The position numbers and the translations under genes were made by a program. Of a stretch of DNA of 64,000 nt, positions 51,598 to 58,345 are shown piece after piece. This stretch comes from QIAW01 sp035487295 (GTDB lineage: Bacteria > Acidobacteriota > Terriglobia > Terriglobales > Acidobacteriaceae), in the NCBI GenBank assembly GCA_035487295.1, contig DATHMH010000015.1, forward strand, positions 186,001 to 250,000, read 5' to 3'. The stretch's first letter is position 1. The number at the start of each line of letters is the position of its first letter. The notes beneath the pieces were generated by a model, which ran no database searches, was not told the DNA's origin, and was given only the letters and a program-made list of their open reading frames with translations.

Positions 51598-52050
51598 ATG
51601 AAAAGCGTCGCAGCAATGATCCCAAGAGTTTTGCTGATCGCAGCCCTGGTGCTCTTGACCGGCATCAAAGTCTCGTCACAAGAGAAGAAGCTGGTAGAGC
51701 CTGATATTCCCAAATACGATCCTTCTCTCCAAGTCGCATTGGTTGGAACGGTGAAAGCAGTCAGGGAATATCAGTGCCCCATCTCAGGGACGATTGGTAC
51801 ACATCTTTCCGTCAGTGCTGGTGAAGAAACCGGGCTCGTGGAAGTTCATCTGGCTCCAGCGGCGTTCGTCAAGGAATACAGCATTCTGGTCAAGCCTGGG
51901 GATGAAGTGACGATTGTAGGGATGAAAACGGTCTTTGCGGGCAGAACAGCCATGTTGGCCAAGACGATTACGCTCAACAGGAATGTTGACAAGCAAACCT
52001 ATCGCGATACTTTTGCCTTTCGCGATGAGAACGGCAAACCATTCTGGTAA
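51598..52050 (+). CDS. Secreted OB-fold-like hypothetical protein
   Basis: The 150-residue protein has a signal peptide (IPRVLLIAALVLLTGIKVSS) and a small beta-barrel-like domain (SLQVALVGTVKAVREYQCPI, LVEVHLAPAAFVKEYSILV, GDEVTIVGMKTVFAGRTAML). The strand pattern resembles bacterial OB folds that bind small ligands or metals. No heme motif is present. It has one cysteine in the mature part. The start is fixed by GGAGGAG three bases before ATG 51598. The Crp/Fnr site just upstream puts it in the same putative regulon as the cytochromes. The role is unknown. Confidence 0.65.
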   Translation: MKSVAAMIPRVLLIAALVLLTGIKVSSQEKKLVEPDIPKYDPSLQVALVGTVKAVREYQCPISGTIGTHLSVSAGEETGLVEVHLAPAAFVKEYSILVKPGDEVTIVGMKTVFAGRTAMLAKTITLNRNVDKQTYRDTFAFRDENGKPFW

Positions 52051-52201
52051 AACGATCTTGATCTAAAAGGGCGCCTCCTTTCACGTGCGCTCTTTTAAGT
52101 GGTGGGCCTATGAGTCCACTACTTTTTTAATGTCCGTAAAACCATTGTTCTCTACTTCTTACCTCAATGTAACAAGTTGTAATCTTGTCCATTAAAACAA
52201 C

Positions 52202-52217
52202 TGTGATGTACATCACA
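52202..52217. promoter_or_regulatory. Crp/Fnr-type palindrome B (perfect)
   Basis: TGTGATGTACATCACA is a perfect 16 bp palindrome. A further half site TGTGATGTA follows at 52225. The centre is about 67 bases before the GTG start of paralogue 2, consistent with auto- or cross-regulation. Confidence 0.85.
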
Positions 52218-52276
52218 TCCAGAGTGTGATGTAGAGCCATATGCTTGCTCCAGTGATTGAGAGAGGAGATCCTGCC

Positions 52277-53005
52277 GTGGCCACCAACTATAGCTTCCAG
52301 ATCATTGAGAACTGCCTGAAATGCCAGCACCGCCAGAATAGGCTATTTTGCCAGCTTCCCAACGACGCCTTGGTTGGACTGCAGAAAATCAAGGCGACTG
52401 CGGTATATCCCAAAGGCGCACTGCTGTGCATCGAGGGGCAACCCCCGCGTGGCGTGTTTATTTTGTGCACTGGCCGGGCAAAGCTCTCTACTACTTCAGC
52501 GGATGGAAAGACCATCATTCTTCGCATTGCCGAACCCGGCGAAGTGTTGGGACTCACTGCTGTCGTTTCCGACAGCCCCTATGAAGCTTCCGTCGAAACA
52601 CTGGAGCCGACGCAAGCGAACTTTATCTCGCGCGCAGATTTTTTGAATTTTCTGGAAGAGCATTCCGATGTAGGAATGAAAGTCGCCCAGCAACTTACGC
52701 ATAACTGCAAGTGTGCCTATGATGAGATACGTTCTCTTGGGCTCTCCAACTCGGTTCCTGAAAAGATCGCCAAGCTCCTGCTGCACTGGTCAGAGCGCCC
52801 ATTGAATGTTCCCCAAAAAAGAGCAGAAGAAATTACAATGCGGGTCACGCTAACGCAAGAGGAGATCGCGCAATTTGCCGGGACCTCGCGCGAGACCGTT
52901 TCTCGGGTCTTGAGCGACTTTAAGCGGAAGGGCTGGCTACGAATCAAGGGAGCTACTTGGTGCATTATGAACAAACCAGCTTTGCAAAACCTTGTAACCA
53001 CGTAG
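52277..53005 (+). CDS. Crp/Fnr regulator with four conserved cysteines (paralogue 2)
   Basis: Starting at GTG 52277 (AGGAG eight bases upstream) this is a 242-residue protein. With this start, C13, C16, C25 (NCLKCQHRQNRLFC) and C64 (FILCTGRAK) fall at exactly the same numbers as in paralogues 1 and 3, which also supports the start choice. The effector domain spans about 30-135; the winged helix carries LTQEEIAQFAGTSRETVSRV. Two additional cysteines (HNCKCAYDEI) lie in the dimer helix. An ATG 12 codons upstream is open but unsupported. A perfect target-like palindrome lies just upstream. Confidence 0.88.
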   Translation: MATNYSFQIIENCLKCQHRQNRLFCQLPNDALVGLQKIKATAVYPKGALLCIEGQPPRGVFILCTGRAKLSTTSADGKTIILRIAEPGEVLGLTAVVSDSPYEASVETLEPTQANFISRADFLNFLEEHSDVGMKVAQQLTHNCKCAYDEIRSLGLSNSVPEKIAKLLLHWSERPLNVPQKRAEEITMRVTLTQEEIAQFAGTSRETVSRVLSDFKRKGWLRIKGATWCIMNKPALQNLVTT

Positions 53006-53016
53006 TCACAAGGATG

Positions 53017-53032
53017 CGTGACTGCAATCACA
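53017..53032. promoter_or_regulatory. Crp/Fnr-type palindrome C
   Basis: CGTGACTGCAATCACA fits the GTGA-N6-TCAC pattern and is centred about 41 bases before the ATG of the short CNB-domain protein. Confidence 0.7.
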
Positions 53033-53065
53033 TCAATTCAGAACCAGTAAGCTTATCGTGGCAGT

Positions 53066-53530
53066 ATGAATTGCTCAGTTGCAGCAAGAGAAAACATGAA
53101 TGAGTTGTATACATCCATGGCGGCAGAGATGCGCCAGAAGCTGGAAAGACATGAAGAAATTAAGACGATGCCTCCCGGCACTCGGCTTCTTAGTGAGGGC
53201 ATTCGCACGGAGCACTTGATCATTATCAAGTCGGGTTCGGTTGAGGTATCTATATCCTCAGCAGGGAAAGAAATTCCTATTGGGATAGCCCGCGCCGGCA
53301 AGGTTTTTGGATTGCGAAGTGTGGTTGCCGGAGAAGCCCCCGAAATAAATGCAACCACTCTAGAAGATTGTACTGTAGCACTCATTCCTAAAAACAGGTT
53401 TACAGAAGTGCTAAAACAACACCATCAGATATACTTTGCCGTTGCAAAAGTACTTAGCGACGACCTCAGTATGGTAAATGATCTTTTGCGCCGAATCCCT
53501 CGTACTGCCAACCGGCAAGCATCCCGCTAA
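53066..53530 (+). CDS. Stand-alone cyclic-nucleotide-binding-type domain protein
   Basis: This 154-residue protein has only the Crp-like beta roll (LERHEEIKTMPPGTRLLSEG, then IIIKSGSVEVSISSAGKEIP, RAGKVFGLRSVVAGEAPEIN) and part of the dimer helix. It stops before a DNA-binding domain (DDLSMVNDLLRRIPRTANRQ). The cysteine set of the three full-length paralogues is absent. Such a protein could form inactive heterodimers or sense a ligand on its own. M11 at 53096 is an alternative start. A Crp-type site precedes it. It is convergent with the acyl-CoA synthetase gene. Confidence 0.75.
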   Translation: MNCSVAARENMNELYTSMAAEMRQKLERHEEIKTMPPGTRLLSEGIRTEHLIIIKSGSVEVSISSAGKEIPIGIARAGKVFGLRSVVAGEAPEINATTLEDCTVALIPKNRFTEVLKQHHQIYFAVAKVLSDDLSMVNDLLRRIPRTANRQASR

Positions 53531-53560
53531 CGGCAAGTCTGCTTAACGTATGATTGAACC

Positions 53561-53586
53561 AGAAGAGCTTGCGAGAGCAAGCTTCT
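53561..53586. terminator. Hairpin between convergent genes
   Basis: AGAAGAGCTTGC (53561-53572) pairs with GCAAGCTTCT (53577-53586) around a GAGA loop, with a bulge. It lacks a clear U-tract. Its position between two convergent stop codons suggests a bidirectional terminator. Confidence 0.5.
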
Positions 53587-53606
53587 GACATTGGAACTGT
53601 CCTGCT

Positions 53607-56291
53607 TCACATGATCTTGTCTATGTCCCGGGTCGCCGTTACAACACGTTCTTGAGGCGCTCCAAATCGGAATCCAGCTCGGGCGAAAAGGTCTCGCATA
53701 TCGGTGTTCTCAGCCAGCAGTGAACCTTCAATTCTTTCGATACCCTCGTGCCGGGCAACGTTAATCATGCAGTCCAATAGATAGCTGCCCAATCCTCGAT
53801 GCTGATATTTGTCGGCAACAATAAACGCTACTTCAGCTTCGTTGCCAACGCGATTCCGAATCAGTCTGGCTACGCCGGTGATGTGCCGAGTTCTGTTTGC
53901 ATCGGTGTATTCGGCTACTAATGCCAGCTCGCGGTCGTAGTCAATAAAGCATCTGGTGATGAGTCGTTCGTGAGCGATGCGGGAATCCAGTTGCATGGGA
54001 GCAAAGTAGCGCAGATATACGCTTCTTTCTGAAAGTTGGTGATGGAATTCAACCAGCAGAGGTTCATCATCAGGCCTGATAGGACGTAAGGTGAATTGCA
54101 TTCCATCGCCAGACTGCCAGGTTGAGGTGTATTGAATCGGATAGGGACGAATTGCGGGACGAGGCAAGTCGGATTCATGAGCGCTCGCGGGGTGCAGGAT
54201 GACGCGCGCGTCGAGTGCCATAAGCACATCCGGACCAGCGAGGAGTGGATTGATCTCAATATCAGCAATACGGGGATTATCAATCACGAGCTGGCTGAAG
54301 TGCACCAGCAGTTCCTCAAGCTTTTCCATGTCAACTGACTTCTTGCCGCGGATTCCTTTCAATGCCTGATATATACGCGTGTTTTCCATCATGCGACGAG
54401 CCAGCGTGGTTGTGAGCGGAGGCAAGGCGTGAGATCGGTCTTGCATCGTCTCGACCCATTGTCCTCCTAATCCGAACACGAGCACCGGACCAAACTGCGG
54501 ATCGGTCGAACTGCCGACGATGAGTTCATATCCTGAGCTTGCAATCATCGGCTGAACTGTCACACCCTGAAACGCACCTTCGGGAGAAAAGCTGCGCTCG
54601 ATTTCTGCGTAGGCTGCCCGCACGGCAGCCGGATTTTCGAGCCGCAGCTTCACACCACCTTTGTCTGATTTGTGTGTGACTTTCTTGGAATGGAGCTTGA
54701 GCACAACCGGATAGCCAATTGAGTCGGCGGCTGCAATGGCTTCTTCAAGGGACTGCGCCATTTTGCTGGTTGTCACTGGGATTTTGTAAGCAGCCAGAAA
54801 TTGTTTCGATTCGTATTCGGTAAGAATCGTGTGCTGGTTTTGCGCATCGCCCGACAGAAGCTGTTTTGCGACTCTTGATGCGTTGTCAGACAACACACTG
54901 GTGAACACAGGAGTTTCATAGAGCGCCTGCAGGTTCAGGCTATATTTCCACATAGATGCGAAGCTGCGAGCAGCTGCATCTGGATAGTCAAAGGTGGGAA
55001 TCCTGGCTTCGTTCAGCACGTTGGAAGCCAGTTGCATCCGGCTGCCGCCCATCCAGCTTGCCAGCAAAGGCTTGGTGATTGTTTGCGCAGCTTTGCTCAA
55101 CAAGGCAGCAGACTTTTCTGGTTCGGTCATGCCTTGTGGCGCAAGGATAGAAAGCACAGCATCACAGCCTGGGTCGTGCGAAACAATCTCCAAAGTCTTG
55201 ATGTAAATGTCTGGAGCGGCGTCGCCCAGAGTATCCACAGGATTGCCGTGGCTCCATGCTTCAGGCAGAAATTTGCTAAGAGCATCTTTCGTCTCCGATG
55301 AAAGCTGGGCAAGCTGTGCACCGTTGCTGAGTAATGCATCCGTAGCTAACACGCCAGCTCCACCGGCATTCGTAACAATGGCCAGACGTGGACCGTGAGG
55401 ACGCGGCTGCTTGCCCAGGACCTCAGCCATGTCAAAAAGTTCAGCGATGTTTGAGACTCGCAAGATGCCACAGCGCCGGAATGCGGCCTCGAATATCTCA
55501 TCCGAGCCGGTGATTGCACCAGTATGCGAAGCTGCTGCCTTACGTGCTGCCTCGGTCCGGCCGGGTTTGATGACGATAATCGGTTTTTTCAAAGCGACTT
55601 CGCGGGCTGCGGAAAGAAAGCTGCGAGCATCGCCAATGGATTCCATGTAAATGAGAATGCTGGTTGTATACGGATCTTCACCGAAATGGTAGATCAGGTC
55701 TCCCCAGCTGACATCCAGCATCGAACCGACGGAAACAAATCCGCTGAAGCCGACGTTCTCGCGGCGGCTCCAATCCAGAATCGCAGTGCACAGCGCACCG
55801 CTCTGACTGAGAAAGGCAAGATTTCCGGGCAGTGCGCCTGATTGCGCGAAAGTTGCATTGAGTCCTGTGCGCGGATTCATGATGCCCAGGCAGTTTGGAC
55901 CAACTACTCGCAAACGGCTTCCTGCAAGAACCTGCATTACCTTCTTCTCGCGCTCTTTCCCCTCAGCTCCTACTTCTGCGAAGCCAGCAGAGATGACGAT
56001 GGCGCCGCCAGCGCCTACATTTTTGCACTCCTGAAGAATGCCGGGCACCGTTTCCGCGGGCGTGATAACCACAGCAAGGTCAATCTTTTCGCCAATAGCA
56101 GCCAGGTTGGGATAGCACCTGATACCCAGCACGTTGCTGCGGCTCGGGTTCACCGGAAAAATCGTCGCGCCTGACGGCTGCTCCAGTAAATTCCGCAACA
56201 ATGTGCGGCCAACACTGGAGGGTTTTTCCGTAGCGCCAATCACCGCTATGGTTTTCGGAGTAAATATGGAAGCAAGCGGCTTTTCAAACAC
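53607..56291 (-). CDS. ADP-forming acyl-CoA synthetase fused to GNAT acetyltransferase
   Basis: This 894-residue protein has the Pat/YfiQ-like layout. A CoA-binding domain (about 1-130; KTIAVIGATEKPSSVGRTLL) is followed by succinyl-CoA-ligase-like domains (to about 455) with the catalytic histidine in KAAASHTGAITGSDEIF, an ATP-grasp domain (about 480-690; YPVVLKLHSKKVTHKSDKGG) and a C-terminal GNAT domain (about 730-890; EVAFIVADKYQHRGLGSYLL with the acetyl-CoA loop). It could make acyl-CoA with ATP or acetylate lysines of target enzymes. Unlike E. coli Pat, the catalytic His appears intact. It is divergent from regulator paralogue 3 over two Crp-type sites. Confidence 0.9.
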   Translation of the reverse strand: MFEKPLASIFTPKTIAVIGATEKPSSVGRTLLRNLLEQPSGATIFPVNPSRSNVLGIRCYPNLAAIGEKIDLAVVITPAETVPGILQECKNVGAGGAIVISAGFAEVGAEGKEREKKVMQVLAGSRLRVVGPNCLGIMNPRTGLNATFAQSGALPGNLAFLSQSGALCTAILDWSRRENVGFSGFVSVGSMLDVSWGDLIYHFGEDPYTTSILIYMESIGDARSFLSAAREVALKKPIIVIKPGRTEAARKAAASHTGAITGSDEIFEAAFRRCGILRVSNIAELFDMAEVLGKQPRPHGPRLAIVTNAGGAGVLATDALLSNGAQLAQLSSETKDALSKFLPEAWSHGNPVDTLGDAAPDIYIKTLEIVSHDPGCDAVLSILAPQGMTEPEKSAALLSKAAQTITKPLLASWMGGSRMQLASNVLNEARIPTFDYPDAAARSFASMWKYSLNLQALYETPVFTSVLSDNASRVAKQLLSGDAQNQHTILTEYESKQFLAAYKIPVTTSKMAQSLEEAIAAADSIGYPVVLKLHSKKVTHKSDKGGVKLRLENPAAVRAAYAEIERSFSPEGAFQGVTVQPMIASSGYELIVGSSTDPQFGPVLVFGLGGQWVETMQDRSHALPPLTTTLARRMMENTRIYQALKGIRGKKSVDMEKLEELLVHFSQLVIDNPRIADIEINPLLAGPDVLMALDARVILHPASAHESDLPRPAIRPYPIQYTSTWQSGDGMQFTLRPIRPDDEPLLVEFHHQLSERSVYLRYFAPMQLDSRIAHERLITRCFIDYDRELALVAEYTDANRTRHITGVARLIRNRVGNEAEVAFIVADKYQHRGLGSYLLDCMINVARHEGIERIEGSLLAENTDMRDLFARAGFRFGAPQERVVTATRDIDKIM

Positions 56292-56365
56292 GGTGGCCTC
56301 TCTGATGTAGACGGATCTCAGTACGACCTATTTCCCCATCGTAACCAATTTCATTTCGAATTGCG

Positions 56366-56381
56366 CGTGATCTGCATCACG
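56366..56381. promoter_or_regulatory. Crp/Fnr-type palindrome D
   Basis: CGTGATCTGCATCACG, centred about 82 bases upstream of the divergent acyl-CoA synthetase start and about 92 bases upstream of the paralogue 3 start. Confidence 0.75.
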
Positions 56382-56400
56382 CAATGAATGCTTTTCCTAA

Positions 56401-56416
56401 TGTGACAGCTATCACA
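56401..56416. promoter_or_regulatory. Crp/Fnr-type palindrome E
   Basis: TGTGACAGCTATCACA, 35 bases (about three and a half helical turns) from site D. Its centre is about 57 bases before the ATG of paralogue 3. Confidence 0.8.
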
Positions 56417-56465
56417 GGCAATTCTCGACCTCAAGACGCAAACTGCAATTGAAAGGGGTCGAGAT

Positions 56466-57185
56466 ATGCGTTCGCAAAGAAAATGCGACATTCAAGCGAA
56501 TTGCCTCACTTGTCCCTGGAGGCAGCATCAGTCATTTTGCAATGTTTCAGGAGCTGCTCTACGGCACTTGCAACGGATTGCGAAAATGGTTTTATGTGAC
56601 GAAGGCAGAATTCTTTACAGCGAAGGAGAGCCCGCACGCGGAATATTCATCTTATGCAACGGTCGCGCCAAAGTATCAATTGCCTCTGGGCGCGGCAGCG
56701 TCGTGATTCTCAGCATAGCGCAAGCCGGAGAAGCGCTTGGGTTGGCAGCAGTCTTATCAAACCATCCAAACCGAGACACCGCGCAGGTGCTCGACGCATG
56801 TCAAGTCAAGTTCATTCCCAAACAGCAGCTTAAACCATTCCTCTTCGGACATGCTCCAATGACGCTCAAGACAACTCTGCAGATGACCGCAGATTACAAT
56901 TCAGCCCGCGAGCAGATTCGACGTCTTGGCTTTTCCATGTCCGGGACGCAGAAGTTGGCGCAACTCTTAATAGAATGGGCCAATCGCACCACCAGCAAGC
57001 GCACTGGGGAGAGTACATTCACGGTTCCTTATACACATGAAGAAATTGCCCACATGATTGGGAGTGCACGGGAAACCGTCACACGTGTGCTGATGAAATT
57101 CAGAGCAAGAAAAGTAATCGAGATTCAAGGTAAAACCTTCTTTGTAAAAGATACAGAGCGCTTAGCGGAATTTGCTGAAGGGTAG
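56466..57185 (+). CDS. Crp/Fnr regulator with four conserved cysteines (paralogue 3)
   Basis: This 239-residue regulator matches paralogues 1 and 2: C13, C16, C25 (NCLTCPWRQHQSFC) and C64 (FILCNGRAK) at identical positions, effector beta roll about 30-130, and winged helix YTHEEIAHMIGSARETVTRV with RETVTR. An additional C7 and C44 are not shared. The start lies at an ATG (56466). It is divergent from the acyl-CoA synthetase gene across palindromes D and E and is followed by the decaheme cytochrome gene, making it the nearest candidate regulator of that cluster. Confidence 0.88.
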   Translation: MRSQRKCDIQANCLTCPWRQHQSFCNVSGAALRHLQRIAKMVLCDEGRILYSEGEPARGIFILCNGRAKVSIASGRGSVVILSIAQAGEALGLAAVLSNHPNRDTAQVLDACQVKFIPKQQLKPFLFGHAPMTLKTTLQMTADYNSAREQIRRLGFSMSGTQKLAQLLIEWANRTTSKRTGESTFTVPYTHEEIAHMIGSARETVTRVLMKFRARKVIEIQGKTFFVKDTERLAEFAEG

Positions 57186-57234
57186 CAAGTTTGCCTTTTG
57201 GGAGCAGAAGTCTCATCTATAAAATTCACAAGAA

Positions 57235-57250
57235 TGTGACGCACGTCACA
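57235..57250. promoter_or_regulatory. Crp/Fnr-type palindrome F
   Basis: TGTGACGCACGTCACA, centred about 77 bases before the decaheme cytochrome start. It is the only such site between regulator paralogue 3 and the cytochrome-barrel pair. Confidence 0.82.
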
Positions 57251-57319
57251 GACACATCTCCGCTTCTTAGGCTACAATTCACAGGCTTTTCAATTTTCAA
57301 ACCGCGAGGCGTTAAAGCA

Positions 57320-58327
57320 ATGGTGGAGGCGAGACAGAAGGTTCCGCTGTGCATTGCCCTGCTCCTGGTACTGCTTTCTTCGTGGGCTGCATTATCTCAA
57401 CAAAACAGTCCTCCTTCCCAAGACCAGGGCAGACCCGCCGAAGCACGGGGTAAGAAACAAAGAGACCAAAGCCAAGGCTCCCAACCCAAGGCTCCCGATG
57501 CCTATTCAGCCGATCCGTCAGAGTATGTAGGTTCAGACACGTGCAAGAGCTGTCATGAGGAGATGTTCAACAGCTTTGAAAGAGGACCACACTGGAAAAC
57601 CGAAACTGACAAACACCATGGCCCGCAGTGGCAAGGGTGTGAGGCCTGCCATGGTCCTGGGAGAGCGCATTCAGAATCAACCAAGGCTTCGGACATCATC
57701 AATTTTAAGAACCTCTCACGGGAAGAATCTTCCAAGCGTTGCCTGAGCTGCCACGTATTCGGGGAAGAACATGCTAACTTCCTGCGCTCGCAGCATTTGA
57801 AAAACAACGTAGGTTGCATTGACTGCCATTCGGTGCATTCAGCCAAGGTGGAACACCAACTCTTGAAGGCGGCAGAACCCACGCTCTGCTTCACCTGCCA
57901 TCAGGAGAAGAAAGCCGATTTTTCCAAACCTTTCCATCATAAAGTGAATGAAGGCCTGATTGCCTGCAGCGATTGCCACAATCCCCATGGCGGATTCAAT
58001 ACGCACCAGTTGCGGGCTACGGCGGCGCAGGACCAGGTATGCTTTACCTGCCACGCCGACAAAGCAGGTCCGTTCGCATTTGAGCATGCTCCGGTAAGGA
58101 CCGAGGGGTGTGTCTCCTGCCATACGCCCCATGGTTCGTCGAATCCGCGCTTGCTGAAACGCAGCCAGGTAAATTTGCTCTGTCTTGAATGTCACACGTT
58201 TACCGTAGATTCAGCAGCGCCAGCGATCCCGTCGTTCCATAACCAGGCACAAAAGTATCAAGCCTGCACACTTTGCCATGTTGCAGTCCATGGTTCCAAT
58301 TCAGATCGTTTCTTGTTCAAACCATAG
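57320..58327 (+). CDS. Decaheme c-type cytochrome, DmsE/MtrA-like
   Basis: This 335-residue exported cytochrome has a signal peptide (PLCIALLLVLLSSWAAL) and exactly ten CXXCH heme sites at residues 75, 107, 141, 166, 190, 216, 241, 264, 288 and 316. Ten hemes in about 260 mature residues, with repeated CxDCHNPHG-like phrases, match the DmsE/MtrA/PioA family, which forms an electron wire across the outer membrane inside a barrel partner. A Gln/Lys-rich linker (30-60) precedes the hemes. The barrel gene follows 18 bases downstream. Crp/Fnr site F lies upstream. Direction of electron flow cannot be told from sequence. Confidence 0.92.
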   Translation: MVEARQKVPLCIALLLVLLSSWAALSQQNSPPSQDQGRPAEARGKKQRDQSQGSQPKAPDAYSADPSEYVGSDTCKSCHEEMFNSFERGPHWKTETDKHHGPQWQGCEACHGPGRAHSESTKASDIINFKNLSREESSKRCLSCHVFGEEHANFLRSQHLKNNVGCIDCHSVHSAKVEHQLLKAAEPTLCFTCHQEKKADFSKPFHHKVNEGLIACSDCHNPHGGFNTHQLRATAAQDQVCFTCHADKAGPFAFEHAPVRTEGCVSCHTPHGSSNPRLLKRSQVNLLCLECHTFTVDSAAPAIPSFHNQAQKYQACTLCHVAVHGSNSDRFLFKP

Positions 58328-58345
58328 GGGAAGAAGGTGACGAGA

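Noticed and set aside
57191..57319. Upstream extension of the decaheme cytochrome frame
   Set aside because: It would place 43 polar residues before the signal peptide and covers Crp/Fnr site F; the ATG at 57320 directly precedes the signal peptide.
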